A stretch of DNA of 26,306 nucleotides. It comes from CALCKU01 sp964534845 (GTDB taxonomy: Bacteria > Pseudomonadota > Alphaproteobacteria > Caulobacterales > Maricaulaceae). A model generated the notes under the pieces. The model did not search any database. It saw nothing but the letters and a program-made list of their open reading frames with translations, and had not been told where the DNA came from. The position numbers were made by a program, and so were the translations under genes. Location: NCBI GenBank assembly GCA_964534845.1, contig CAZHPV010000033.1:1-26306 (forward strand), read 5' to 3'. The first letter of the stretch is position 1. Every line of letters starts with the position of its first letter. Positions 1 through 8,307 of the stretch are shown here, piece after piece.

Positions 1-2
1 AC

Positions 3-119
3 GTTATGGTCGGCGCACTTGAAACTGCGGGGGGCGGCGGAGGCGGTGGGGGCGGTGATGCTGTAAATGTGGAAGAGGACGAACCTCCACCACCGCCACA
101 GGAGGTTAGGCTACCATAA
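3..119 (+). CDS. C-terminal end of an unidentified Gly/Pro-rich protein (partial)
   Basis: An open frame enters from the left edge and stops at TAA 117-119. The visible 38 residues contain a run of eight glycines, then an acidic stretch (VEEDE), then five prolines and the ending QEVRLP. Such low-complexity tails are typical of surface or linker regions and do not identify a family. The other two plus-strand frames stop at 21-23 and 64-66. The gene has no visible link to the catabolic genes that follow and probably marks the left border of the island. I do not recognise the protein. Confidence 0.5.
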   Translation, partial: VMVGALETAGGGGGGGGGDAVNVEEDEPPPPPQEVRLP

Positions 120-462
120 AGCGCAGCGCCGAGAGCGAGTTTCAAGCTAAAAGTAAGGGGCTTATTCATTATTTTTCTTCCTCGTTTCGAGTTAGCGCGC
201 CAGTTTTACCTCGATTAAATTTTGGTATAGCTATTTGGATAGCCATATTGGTATACCTATAAGGGGTAATGTGGTTTAATCCTAGGAAAAATATGCGTTG
301 GTCACAATAATTTGAACACCTTTTGGACGCCAATGTCTTTTGCGACGGCTTTCTGTGTCGGCAGGCTATAGCAATGTTGAATTATAGTAGTTGTGCTAGT
401 TTCGAAATCCCGAATCCGTGTGTTAAATTTTGATGGATGGTAAACTTAAAAGGCTTACGCCC
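120..462. other. 343-bp intergenic region upstream of the P450 operon
   Basis: No convincing ORF or RNA gene is seen. The region becomes AT-rich after about 150. Its notable content is a cluster of three TTGG(T)ATA-type repeats at 222, 235 and 248, exactly 13 bp apart, and a perfect 8-bp palindrome GGTATACC at 250-257. I could not assign a confident -35/-10 pair. No clear hairpin plus T-run terminator follows the upstream gene. Confidence 0.6.
218..260 (+). promoter_or_regulatory. Putative operator: 19-bp shared element plus 13-bp iterons
   Basis: AATTTTGGTATAGCTATTT at 218-236 matches, with one mismatch, the reverse complement of 20664-20682 just after the LuxR-type gene. Within the site, TTGGTATAGCTAT (222-234) and TTGGTATACCTAT (248-260) are 12/13 identical, and a degenerate copy starts at 235, giving 13-bp spacing. 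The core ATAGCTAT is self-complementary, as expected for a dimeric regulator. The LuxR-type protein at 19852 is the best candidate binder, by location only. Confidence 0.55.
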
Positions 463-858
463 ATGACCCCAGTAGAGACAATGGAAGCGATTTACGGTCA
501 TATTAGAAAGGGCGAATGGGACGAAATCGATCACTATTTATCTGATGATTTTATTGCTTATGAACCCGAATCTTTGCCCTTCGGCGGTGAGTGGAAAGGC
601 GAGGGTGTTTACAAACGCCTCTTTGCTAAAGTCATGGGCACTTTTGATAGTCCGCAGGTCGAACCTATTGATATGAGCGGCGGCAGTGAATGGGTTACTT
701 ATTGCTTGAACTTGTCCTTTATATCTAAAGCCTCAGGAGAGCGCGTCTCATATCGTGTCGTTGAAAATGGACGCGTGATCAACGGTAAGATGACCGAACT
801 TCACCTCCATTATTTTGATACGGCGAATATTCTCAAAGACTTAGGAGACGCTTCATGA
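463..858 (+). CDS. NTF2/SnoaL-like small protein
   Basis: A protein of about 131 residues with an NTF2-like (SnoaL-type) pattern: an N-terminal helix (VETMEAIYGHIRKGEWDEIDHYLSDD), a conserved turn LPFGGEWKGEG near residues 43-53, then beta strands, ending in LHLHYFDTANILKDLG. The cone-shaped NTF2 fold serves as cyclase, isomerase, dehydratase or oxygenase beta subunit, so the reaction is not fixed by sequence. I chose ATG 463 because AAAAGG lies 9 nt upstream; ATG 433 and TTG 430 are in frame but lack a ribosome site. Its TGA overlaps the next ATG (ATGA at 855-858), so it is probably translationally coupled to the NmrA-like gene and co-transcribed with the P450. Confidence 0.85.
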   Translation: MTPVETMEAIYGHIRKGEWDEIDHYLSDDFIAYEPESLPFGGEWKGEGVYKRLFAKVMGTFDSPQVEPIDMSGGSEWVTYCLNLSFISKASGERVSYRVVENGRVINGKMTELHLHYFDTANILKDLGDAS

Positions 859-1769
859 GCGATGATATAAAGAATGTCGTCGTATTAGGAGCCTCTGCTG
901 ATCAAGGCGTGCCTTTAATATCAGCATTGCTCGAGGCTGGTATGACTCCCATTGCTGCCGCGCGTAGGCTGGAGGCGATGAAACCAACACCTTTTCCTGA
1001 TACAGAAACCATCTTTGCAGATTTGAACGATCAGGCCTCTTTGGAAAAAGCCTTTGCGGGTCAGGATGCGCTCGCCATGCATTTACCCTTTGAGCATAAC
1101 CGAGAGAAGGCTGCGAGCTTCGGCAAAAATATAGCGGGTGCCGCTAAGCTTGCTGGCCTTAAAAAGATTGTCTTTAACACAAGCTGCTATGTGGCAGATC
1201 ATGACCTGGATATTACAGCCCATGACGGGCGCCGCGACATTAAACAAGCTATTGTCGATTCTGGGGTCAACCATGTTTTTATCGAACCTGTTGTCTTTAT
1301 GAATAATATGGTGGCGCCGTGGTGTAAGCCCTCCATCGTCAATCATAACCTATTTGCCTATCCTGCCTCCGAGACATTGAAGATTAGTTTTATTTCATTG
1401 AGCGATGTTGGCCGGCTTATGACTGCAGCACTTAAGACTGATAAGGTTGATCGCACGCGCGTCAGAGTTGGAGGGCCAAAGCCCATGACAGGTTTTGAGG
1501 TTGCGGACATACTGAGTAAGGTTTCAGGAAAACAGATTAGATTTAATAGCTTATCGCCCAATGAATTTGCAGAAAATATTAGCGAGCTCGTGACAGGTTC
1601 ACGCGAAATTCCAGAAGGCAGTGTCTATAACGGTATGGCGCGGTTTTATAGCTTTTATAATGAACAGGAGCGTTCACCTCTCGAAATTGATCCGTCTAGT
1701 TTTTTAGACAAACTTCCTGTCGTGCTGACGTCATTTGAAGATTGGGCCTCTGGCTATGAGTGGGACTAG
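855..1769 (+). CDS. NmrA-like NAD(P)-binding protein (atypical SDR)
   Basis: 304 residues. The N-terminus has a Rossmann beta-alpha-beta unit, VVVLGASADQG at about residues 8-18, matching the GxxGxxG pattern of NmrA/atypical SDR proteins. The rest follows the NmrA layout: an acidic loop FADLNDQASLEKAF, a central FNTSCYV strand, and an NHVFIEPVVFMNN segment, with no classical YxxxK catalytic pair. Members act as NAD(P)-sensing regulators, isoflavone-reductase-like enzymes or epimerases. The four-base overlap with the NTF2-like gene and the P450 33 bp downstream suggest it modifies a product of the same pathway. The exact reaction cannot be told. Confidence 0.85.
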   Translation: MSDDIKNVVVLGASADQGVPLISALLEAGMTPIAAARRLEAMKPTPFPDTETIFADLNDQASLEKAFAGQDALAMHLPFEHNREKAASFGKNIAGAAKLAGLKKIVFNTSCYVADHDLDITAHDGRRDIKQAIVDSGVNHVFIEPVVFMNNMVAPWCKPSIVNHNLFAYPASETLKISFISLSDVGRLMTAALKTDKVDRTRVRVGGPKPMTGFEVADILSKVSGKQIRFNSLSPNEFAENISELVTGSREIPEGSVYNGMARFYSFYNEQERSPLEIDPSSFLDKLPVVLTSFEDWASGYEWD

Positions 1770-1802
1770 ATTGCCAAGTAAAACCTAGCGGGAGTATTTG
1801 AG

Positions 1803-3065
1803 TTGGCCGAAAAAAAAGATAGCTTAACTTTACTTGATGCCAAGGTGCAGCAATGCCCTTATCATGCCTATAAAACTCTAAGAGATGAACATCCCGTTTA
1901 TCTGGATCCTGCAACCGGCTTCCACATTATTAGTAGGTTTGAAGATATAAAAACGGTTTTGAAGAACCCTGACATTTTTGGCAATAGCCCCATGATGGAA
2001 AGCACCTTAGTTAAGCAAAATATTAGAAACCGCCTGAGAGATAACGAAATATATAAAGAAAAAGGTTGGGTGCCGGGCTTGTCCTTACCCTTTCGGGACG
2101 AACCCGAACATAAGCAAATGAGAGCTGTGTTTGATAAAGCCTTCCGCCATAGCCGCGTCATGGAAATGGACGGGTTTATTCAAAGCTGCACAGAGACCTT
2201 ATTTGACGGTTTTATGGACAAGGGCGCGTGTGATTGGGTCCGTGAATTTGCCATTCCCCTGCCGCTCATTGTCATTTGTCACCAAATGGGCGCACCCAAG
2301 GAAGATATTTGGCAGATTAAAGACTGGACGGAAGCCTTCTTTCACCGCATTGGAATGATGCAGGCTGATGAAGAAAATCTTGCGGCGCTTGATAAAATTA
2401 TCGAAGCGCAACATTATTTTCAGCCCATGTTTGAGCGCCTGCGCGAAAAACCGAATGACAGTTTTCTAAGCGTTCTTGTAAACACTGTTATTGAGGCGTG
2501 GGGTCGTCCGCTCACAGATAATGAGCTACATGCTTCCATGATGACGGATACTTTTGTTGGCGGGAGCGAGACAACGACAAATGCCCTTGGCGCTGGCGTC
2601 ATGTTACTGCTCGAACACCCAAACATATGGAGGCAATTAAAATCTGATCCTGAAAAATATTTGCTGACATTCATTGAAGAAGTCGTTAGGCTCGAATCTC
2701 CCGTGCAAGGACAATACCGGTTTGTTCGAGAAGACACTGAAATTGCGGGCACGCCGCTGGAAAAGGGCGCGACGCTTATTATCCGGTACGGCGCAGCTAA
2801 TCGTGATAATCAAAAATTTGAGAACCCTGAGACGATTGACCTAGATCGGCCCAGAGCCGCAGCGCATCTTGGGTTTGGTATGGGCAACCACCATTGCCTC
2901 GGCGCCACATTAGCGCGCAGAGAACTCTATTGGGGATTTAAAACGCTTACTGATCGTATCGCTTCAATACGCCCAGCCGCAGGTCAAGAAGGCTATGAGT
3001 TTCACCCTCACTACCTGTTCAGATCGCTTAAAAGTTTGAAAATAAAGTTCGAGAAAGAACCTTGA
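1803..3065 (+). CDS. Soluble bacterial cytochrome P450
   Basis: 420 residues, normal for a soluble bacterial CYP, with no membrane anchor. The heme-binding loop FGMGNHHCLG carries the thiolate Cys at residue 365. The I-helix oxygen-activation segment VGGSETTTN lies at 252-260, and the K-helix ExxR pair is E293/R296. It starts at TTG 1803, supported by GGGAG at 1790-1794 with 8-nt spacing. It is the last gene of the NTF2-NmrA-P450 unit and probably hydroxylates the substrate or a side chain. Ferredoxin and ferredoxin reductase partners are not in the window. Substrate and CYP family cannot be assigned by eye. Confidence 0.96.
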   Translation: MAEKKDSLTLLDAKVQQCPYHAYKTLRDEHPVYLDPATGFHIISRFEDIKTVLKNPDIFGNSPMMESTLVKQNIRNRLRDNEIYKEKGWVPGLSLPFRDEPEHKQMRAVFDKAFRHSRVMEMDGFIQSCTETLFDGFMDKGACDWVREFAIPLPLIVICHQMGAPKEDIWQIKDWTEAFFHRIGMMQADEENLAALDKIIEAQHYFQPMFERLREKPNDSFLSVLVNTVIEAWGRPLTDNELHASMMTDTFVGGSETTTNALGAGVMLLLEHPNIWRQLKSDPEKYLLTFIEEVVRLESPVQGQYRFVREDTEIAGTPLEKGATLIIRYGAANRDNQKFENPETIDLDRPRAAAHLGFGMGNHHCLGATLARRELYWGFKTLTDRIASIRPAAGQEGYEFHPHYLFRSLKSLKIKFEKEP

Positions 3066-3097
3066 TGGTGAGTGTGATTTTGCACGGCCTATTGGCG

Positions 3098-3925
3098 TTA
3101 GGTGTTTAGGGCCAGCTTTTCTATCCAATCGAGGAAAACTTTAGCGCTCTCTTCCCATTTTTTTGAGAGCATCAAATCATGCGGAGCGTCGGGGATGATA
3201 TGAGCCATCACGCCAAGACGCTCTGCCAGCTCTTCTTGTAGCTTGACGGGAATGATTGTATCTCCGCCTGCAGCCACCACACATGCCGGTGTTTTTAACG
3301 GAATCTCTGGCGCTTTCGGCAAAGATTTTCCTATTGCGATGCCGACAAATGCCAACCAAGATTCATTCCCCAATTTTGTCATCATACGGTCAACAGTCGC
3401 TTCATCCGCATCTGGCTCTAAAAACATATATTTTGCGTTTTTTCGGCTCGAGACCATTGGGTATAAAGACAATGTTAAATTCGATTGTAGTTTTTTAAGA
3501 GGGTGAACCGTCAATTTAATACCAACAACTCCTGCAGATGGAAGCGAGGCGAGAAAACCTACGCCCCGAACATTGGAATTATCGTTCAATATATGTTGGC
3601 ATAGCAACCCGCCCATTGAGTGTCCAATAATGATGGGAGGTTGAGGCATGGCGTCAATAACAGATGTTATATCCGTCAAGTAATCATCCACTGTGGTAAA
3701 GCGTAAAGGCTTCTTTCTACCGCTTTCCCCATGTCCGCTTAGGTCCATCGCCCATGTTTCGTGACCAGCATCTGCGAAATAATCTAGGTAGTTGCCTTCC
3801 CAGCACCAAGCTCCGTGCCATGCGCCATGTAGGAGCAAGATTGGAGGCTTATTCTTCGATAGCTGTTTAGGTTTTTTTTGAAGCGTATTTATATGACCGA
3901 TCATGGTTTTGTGAATTTGGGTCAT
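3098..3925 (-). CDS. Alpha/beta hydrolase (esterase or C-C hydrolase type)
   Basis: 275 residues from ATG 3925. The alpha/beta-hydrolase layout is clear: oxyanion HGAWHGAWCW at 33-42, DLSGHGES at 61-68, nucleophile elbow GHSMGG with Ser103, an acid residue in GGDTIIP (Asp222), and His249 in APHD. The HGAWHGAWCW signature recalls the plant methyl-esterase/hydroxynitrile lyase branch and many bacterial esterases. An upstream in-frame TTG (3958) lies inside the Rieske gene; I prefer ATG 3925, which follows the Rieske stop by 14 nt. It sits at the end of a minus-strand unit with Rieske 1 and the ABM protein, so ester, lactone or C-C hydrolysis after oxygenation is plausible. Confidence 0.9.
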   Translation of the reverse strand: MTQIHKTMIGHINTLQKKPKQLSKNKPPILLLHGAWHGAWCWEGNYLDYFADAGHETWAMDLSGHGESGRKKPLRFTTVDDYLTDITSVIDAMPQPPIIIGHSMGGLLCQHILNDNSNVRGVGFLASLPSAGVVGIKLTVHPLKKLQSNLTLSLYPMVSSRKNAKYMFLEPDADEATVDRMMTKLGNESWLAFVGIAIGKSLPKAPEIPLKTPACVVAAGGDTIIPVKLQEELAERLGVMAHIIPDAPHDLMLSKKWEESAKVFLDWIEKLALNT

Positions 3926-3939
3926 ATTAATATCCAGTG

Positions 3940-5172
3940 TTAGGAGGAAACTTCGCAATCCAGCGGCATACCGATTACGGCAGCAATGTTTCTGTGAACG
4001 TCATGCAAGGCGATTTCGTTGGCCCCTATAACCACGTGGTGGTTTTTAGGTGCGTGTAGAAGATTGGCATAACCTTGCGAGGCGATGTGGTAGTCTTCGT
4101 CTTGAACAATACGTGCGGTCATATCATAGTTGACTTCGCAATCCTGCCGCTGCGTTTCGTCTTTAACACCAAAGGGTGCGTAGACCGCAAAATGGCATTT
4201 TGTTTTCCCAACCCCGTCAGGAAAAAGTCTAAACACTTGCGTAAAAAAGACACCCGGTTTGACGGCCCCGAAATAGATAATCGAGTTCGGAAATAAAAAA
4301 TGGACGCCGCTATAAATGGTATCAGGCCATTCACTTTCATCTTTGTCTAAAAGGTCTCCAACATAGAATTTTGGAAACTCAACCCGGTGATGTTGATCAT
4401 AAGGGTCAAAGACCGATTTATCATTATAGTTGACTTTGGCGATTGAGGATTTGTGCAATGTGCTAAAGTGATAGCTCTCGCCATATGTATCGAGCGCGAA
4501 TTTCCAATTTGAATCGGCGTGAAGAATGCCCTTTTTAACAGGTTCCGCGCGGCCCAGTTCTAATTGTTCTAGCTGTTCTCCAAAACTACCCAGATGGGCT
4601 TTAGCGTTAATAGACTCATCACTATCGGCATTGGCGCGAACAAATATCATGCCGAGATATTCTTCGCAGGGAACATCAATCAAATTGCGGCCCCCTATAT
4701 CGCAATTGGCAAAGCCTGCCTTGCCGGGCTGTCCGATAAGATTGCCGCTTGTGTCAAATGTCCAAGCATGAAAGGGGCATGTCATTTTCTTGGCATTGCC
4801 TTTCCAAGGCTCCGACTCTTCAATGAGTTTAGCTCCGCGGTGCGTGCACATATTTAAAAAAGCCCGTGCCTGTCCGTCTTTACCGCGCATAACGAGTATA
4901 GACGGTCCTGCGGCGTCAAAGACAAGGATGTCGCCAATATTAGGTATGTCCCCCGACAGACAGGCGAGCAAGGGCTGTCCGTGAAAAATATGCTGGGTCT
5001 CGGCTTCAAAACGGGCCTGTGACGTATAGACGGATTTATGTAGCGGAAGAGGGGCCTCTGCCATATGTGTGCCTGAGCGGATGACTTCGACTTGTTTGCG
5101 AAGTGAAAGGCGAGCATTTTTTGCCCTTATGGCTTCCCAATCTTTAGCTTGTATTTTATCTGATTTTGCCAT
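3940..5172 (-). CDS. Rieske non-heme iron oxygenase, alpha subunit (Rieske 1)
   Basis: 410 residues. The [2Fe-2S] Rieske motif is complete: C109-T-H111 and C132-P-F-H135. The mononuclear iron site has DTYGESYHFSTLH with His235 and His240, and a later acidic ligand probably in QDEDYH (358-360). The residue expected to bridge the Rieske centre and iron site is Glu232, not the Asp of naphthalene dioxygenase. No beta subunit, ferredoxin or reductase gene is adjacent, so it belongs to the alpha-only group. It lies between the ABM-like and hydrolase genes on the minus strand. Mono- or dioxygenation of a hydrophobic substrate is likely; the substrate is unknown. Confidence 0.95.
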   Translation of the reverse strand: MAKSDKIQAKDWEAIRAKNARLSLRKQVEVIRSGTHMAEAPLPLHKSVYTSQARFEAETQHIFHGQPLLACLSGDIPNIGDILVFDAAGPSILVMRGKDGQARAFLNMCTHRGAKLIEESEPWKGNAKKMTCPFHAWTFDTSGNLIGQPGKAGFANCDIGGRNLIDVPCEEYLGMIFVRANADSDESINAKAHLGSFGEQLEQLELGRAEPVKKGILHADSNWKFALDTYGESYHFSTLHKSSIAKVNYNDKSVFDPYDQHHRVEFPKFYVGDLLDKDESEWPDTIYSGVHFLFPNSIIYFGAVKPGVFFTQVFRLFPDGVGKTKCHFAVYAPFGVKDETQRQDCEVNYDMTARIVQDEDYHIASQGYANLLHAPKNHHVVIGANEIALHDVHRNIAAVIGMPLDCEVSS

Positions 5173-5186
5173 TGTGTATTTCCAGA

Positions 5187-5522
5187 TTAAAATTTTACGG
5201 AAGGGGCTCCACTTGCGTTGAAAACCGTACCTTCCTGTTGGATTGAAAATTTGCGGGCCTTGGTGCCTAAAATGCCATATTCACCGATTTTTGCGCCCAT
5301 AGCTTTAAAATTATCGCCTGCAAAATGCGCGGTGAGAGCGGCCTCATCTTCCCATTCTTCATAGACATTGATACGCCCTTCATTTGTGCTATCCATGTTC
5401 CAATCATATCTTACGCAACCCGTTTGCGCGCGTACTTTTTCTATCAATGGAATCAGAGCTTCAAGCAGGCCTAAGCGTTTTTGATCTTCAACATCAATTT
5501 CGGCATATATGATGAATTTCAT
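5187..5522 (-). CDS. Antibiotic biosynthesis monooxygenase (ABM)-family protein
   Basis: 111 residues from ATG 5522; a longer in-frame extension to 5780 would run through the divergent promoter and into the ADH gene, and is rejected. The pattern FIIYAEIDVED, then RAQTGCVRYDWN, then NVYEEWEDEAALTAHF is characteristic of the ABM ferredoxin-like barrel, including YgiN-type quinol monooxygenases. Members oxidise phenols or quinols without cofactor, or act as dimeric accessory proteins. It leads the minus-strand unit with Rieske 1 14 bp downstream, so it may handle a hydroxylated product of that enzyme. The family is clear and the reaction is not. Confidence 0.88.
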   Translation of the reverse strand: MKFIIYAEIDVEDQKRLGLLEALIPLIEKVRAQTGCVRYDWNMDSTNEGRINVYEEWEDEAALTAHFAGDNFKAMGAKIGEYGILGTKARKFSIQQEGTVFNASGAPSVKF

Positions 5523-5664
5523 GCAAATGTCTCTTTTATTACGGTTATTAAGCCTGACTATATTTGAAACGACACGCATATGCCTATTGGTAATTGTGAT
5601 GGGTTTGGTCTGTTGTTGTTTCTGGTAGTCTTTAACAAAGTTTACCGCGCTGGGAAGGTTTAAA

Positions 5665-6765
5665 ATGAAGATTAAAGCGATGATAGCGCCCGGTAACGGG
5701 GAGGCGTTTTCATATTCTGATGTGGAAATTGATGCGCCGCGCGCGGATGAAATTTTTGTCAAAATTGAAGCTGTGGGCATGTGCCATACCGATGTCCTCG
5801 CTCAACATGGCGTTTTTCAATTCGGGCGTGCTGTTGTGTTGGGACATGAAGGGGCTGGTGTTGTGGAGCGCATTGGTCGTGATATCAACAAGGTTAAAAT
5901 TGGCGACAGGGTGTGTCTTTCGTTTCGCTCATGCGGGATGTGCCGAAAATGTCAATCAAACCAACCTGCGTCTTGCCAAGACTTTGCCTCGCTTAATGTG
6001 TCCGGCGGACGGGTTGACGGCTCTAGAGCGTTGAGCCGTGACGGGCAAGGCCTTGCCTCGAACTTTTTTGGTCAGTCAAGCTTTGCTACACATGCTTTGA
6101 CCTATGAGCAAAATGTCGTTAAAATTCCAGAGGAAATTCCTTTTGAAATTGCGGCGCCAATGGGATGCGGTGTTCAAACAGGCGCTGGGGCTATTATGAA
6201 TAGTTTGGACTGCGAAGCAGGCGCGTCATTAGTTGTGGCGGGTTGCGGAATTGTTGGGCTTAGTGCTGTTATGGCAGGGAAAATAAGAGGCTGCGGCCCC
6301 ATTGTGGCAATAGAACCGGTGGCTGCGCGGCGAGACTTGGCGTTAGAGCTTGGCGCGACACATGTCATTGATCCCCTTGCGGAGGATGATTTAGCACAGA
6401 AGCTTACAGAAATGTTTCCCAATGGTGTCAACTACGCGCTAGACACCTCGGCGCGTGCGGATGTTTTAGAGGTGTTACTTGGCACGCTAGCTGTAAAGGG
6501 AGACCTTGGTCTTGTCGGCATAATTGACCCAAATGCTGATTTCAAGTGTAGCGGAGCAGCGCTTATGGCTAAAGGTCTGAGTGTGCATGCAATTATTGAA
6601 GGCGATAGCCATCCCGATAGTTTTATCCCCGAACTTATCGGGTATTACAAAGCAGGTCGGCTCCCCCTTGATCGTTTGATTGCGACCTATCCGTTAAAAG
6701 ATATAAACATCGCGATAAAAGACCATAGCGCGGGGGCTTGTGCGAAAGTCGTTTTAATCCCGTAA
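5665..6765 (+). CDS. Zinc-dependent alcohol dehydrogenase, aryl/benzyl-alcohol type
   Basis: 366 residues of the medium-chain dehydrogenase family. Catalytic zinc ligands are Cys40 (GMCHTD), His61/Glu62 (GHEGAG) and Cys168 (MGCGVQTG). The structural zinc lobe CGMCRKCQSNQPASC supplies Cys90, 93, 96 and 104. The NAD-binding loop is GCGIVG at 193-198. The order and the MGCGVQTGAGA segment resemble aryl-alcohol dehydrogenases such as XylB. Start ATG 5665 has GGGAAGG at 5652-5658. It forms a unit with the hydrolase 12 bp downstream and is divergent from the ABM gene. It probably oxidises an alcohol made by the oxygenases to an aldehyde or ketone. Confidence 0.94.
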   Translation: MKIKAMIAPGNGEAFSYSDVEIDAPRADEIFVKIEAVGMCHTDVLAQHGVFQFGRAVVLGHEGAGVVERIGRDINKVKIGDRVCLSFRSCGMCRKCQSNQPASCQDFASLNVSGGRVDGSRALSRDGQGLASNFFGQSSFATHALTYEQNVVKIPEEIPFEIAAPMGCGVQTGAGAIMNSLDCEAGASLVVAGCGIVGLSAVMAGKIRGCGPIVAIEPVAARRDLALELGATHVIDPLAEDDLAQKLTEMFPNGVNYALDTSARADVLEVLLGTLAVKGDLGLVGIIDPNADFKCSGAALMAKGLSVHAIIEGDSHPDSFIPELIGYYKAGRLPLDRLIATYPLKDINIAIKDHSAGACAKVVLIP

Positions 6766-6777
6766 AGATGTGATGAT

Positions 6778-7731
6778 ATGCCGTTAGATAACACTACACT
6801 TCCTCTCGTTGATCCTGAATTACGTCCGGTTTTAGACGCCTTTAAAGGCTTTGATGTGCGCCCTGAAACATTGCCAATGCTACGAAATATCCCAACCCCG
6901 CCAGCATTGAATGCGCCGTCTTTTAAAGAGGTGTTTATTGCACGTGATGACTCTGAAGAAGGCCTAAGGCTCCTTATCATAAAGCCAAACGTTAAGCCGC
7001 TTAAACAGGGGCTTCCAGCACTTCTCTATATGCACGGCGGCGGTTTTGTATTTGGCTCGCCCGAGGTTATTTTACCGATAATGCAGCGTTTAAGCGAAGA
7101 CATTGGCTGCGTCATTATATTGCCGGCTTACAGGCTAGCACCAGAGTTTCCTTTTCCGGCAGCGTTAAACGATAATTACCGGGCGCTGACTTGGATGCAT
7201 GAGCAAGCGAAAGAACTTGGCATAGATAGTGCTCGCATTGCCATTGGTGGTGATAGCGCAGGCGGCGGACATGCTGCTGTCTTGAGCGTTGCTGCGCGCG
7301 ATAGAGGGGAGTTTTCACCTATCTGCCAGTATCTGATCTATCCGATGCTGGACGACAGAACGGGCAGCCTAAACCTTCCGGCGGCCAATACAGGTGAGTT
7401 TATTTGGACGCCAGAAAATAATGTCTTTGGCTGGAGCGCTTATCTAGGGTGTGCTGCAGGATCAAGGGATGTTCCCGAAGGTTCCGTGCCTGCGCGTCAA
7501 AAAGAACTATCCGGTCTGCCGCCAACTTTGATTGCAACGGGCAGTCTTGATCTTTTTGCGCAAGAAAATATGCAATATAGCAACAGGCTGGCAGAGCAAG
7601 ACGTGAGTGTTCAGTCAAAAGTCTTCGACGGGGCTTATCACGGTTTTGATGTCATATTGCCCGAAGCAAAAATTTCCAGAGCTTTTTATCAGTTTTGCGC
7701 CCAAGGGCTTAAAACTGCATTTAAGGCTTAG
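6778..7731 (+). CDS. Alpha/beta hydrolase, hormone-sensitive-lipase type
   Basis: 317 residues. The HSL-family oxyanion motif HGGG is at 86-89 (YMHGGGFVFG). The nucleophile motif GGDSAGG carries Ser160, with Asp258 (GSLDLF) and His288 (AYHGFD) completing the triad. YRLAPEFPFPAAL is typical of this esterase family. Members cleave short or medium acyl esters and lactones. It follows the Zn-ADH by 12 bp, is probably co-transcribed with it, and would suit hydrolysis of an ester or lactone intermediate. It converges on the SnoaL-like gene, with both stop codons inside one small stem-loop. Confidence 0.94.
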   Translation: MPLDNTTLPLVDPELRPVLDAFKGFDVRPETLPMLRNIPTPPALNAPSFKEVFIARDDSEEGLRLLIIKPNVKPLKQGLPALLYMHGGGFVFGSPEVILPIMQRLSEDIGCVIILPAYRLAPEFPFPAALNDNYRALTWMHEQAKELGIDSARIAIGGDSAGGGHAAVLSVAARDRGEFSPICQYLIYPMLDDRTGSLNLPAANTGEFIWTPENNVFGWSAYLGCAAGSRDVPEGSVPARQKELSGLPPTLIATGSLDLFAQENMQYSNRLAEQDVSVQSKVFDGAYHGFDVILPEAKISRAFYQFCAQGLKTAFKA

Positions 7732-7742
7732 GTGATGACCTA
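7729..7742. terminator. Small stem-loop holding both stop codons of a convergent pair
   Basis: TAGGT-GATG-ACCTA is a perfect 5-bp inverted repeat with a 4-nt loop. The first TAG is the stop of the HSL-type hydrolase and the last CTA is the stop of the minus-strand SnoaL gene read in reverse. There is no T-run, so a bidirectional termination or RNA-end role is only suggested. Confidence 0.35.
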
Positions 7743-8288
7743 TGATTTTGCGCCGTCACCTAGGAAATTATAAGATAAATCTTCTGGCCCTTGTAGTCCA
7801 CGTGTCAAAATTTCTGACATGGGTGGATTAGCCCAACCGTCCTTGGTTTCGTCAACATGGCTCCAGTCATAAAGGGCTTTGCGGTGCACGATGCGCCACT
7901 CACCATTACGTTTTTCAAAATTATCACAATAGCGACCAGCCGCAATAACATCTTTTTTGCTATCTTCACCGGGAACGACATGGTGGGCAAAGAAATAGGC
8001 TTCGGTTCCGGCTTTGTCGCCCTTAAGGGTTATATTGACATTGGAGATAAAGTGCTGTGTGCGTTCATAATTGCCAAGTTGTTCGATGACCCAGTCACAA
8101 AAATCCGGGGCCGATCCCTTGAATAAACCGTGATCATCCGTGGCACCATCATGAAAACAAGAAGCCAGAAGCGCTTTGTCACGCCGGTCAAGTCCGCGAG
8201 ACAACCGGTATATGACCGCCGTTATTTTTTGCCTGTCTATTGTGTCCCGGACGCTTTGAATTTCGTCAGGTGTTAATTGCGATACCAT
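7740..8288 (-). CDS. SnoaL-like (NTF2 fold) protein, long form
   Basis: 182 residues. The pattern QKITAVIYRLSRGLDRRDKALLASCFHDGATDDHGLFKG, then TQHFISNVNITLKGDKAGTEAYFFAHHV, then AAGRYCDNFEKRNGEWRIVHRKALYDWS matches the SnoaL_4-type family. The fold is shared with ring-hydroxylating oxygenase beta subunits, and the size is close to theirs. However, it is transcribed alone, divergent from the SDR-Rieske 2 unit, and shares its family more clearly with stand-alone SnoaL proteins. It may isomerise or dehydrate a pathway intermediate. An accessory-subunit role is an alternative. Confidence 0.88.
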   Translation of the reverse strand: MVSQLTPDEIQSVRDTIDRQKITAVIYRLSRGLDRRDKALLASCFHDGATDDHGLFKGSAPDFCDWVIEQLGNYERTQHFISNVNITLKGDKAGTEAYFFAHHVVPGEDSKKDVIAAGRYCDNFEKRNGEWRIVHRKALYDWSHVDETKDGWANPPMSEILTRGLQGPEDLSYNFLGDGAKS

Positions 8289-8307
8289 TTCGTGTCTCCG
8301 CTTAAGC

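Noticed and set aside
222..260. Three TTGG(T)ATA repeats as a CRISPR remnant or replication iterons
   Set aside because: The units are 13 bp with no spacers and no cas, rep or par genes are nearby. An operator is the simpler reading.
5523..5780. N-terminal extension of the ABM-like gene
   Set aside because: The extra 86 residues cross the divergent promoter and overlap the start of the Zn-ADH. The ABM domain begins right at ATG 5522.
7740..8288. SnoaL-like protein as a true Rieske oxygenase beta subunit
   Set aside because: The length is close, but the sequence follows the stand-alone SnoaL_4 pattern and the gene is divergent from the oxygenase. It is kept only as an open question.
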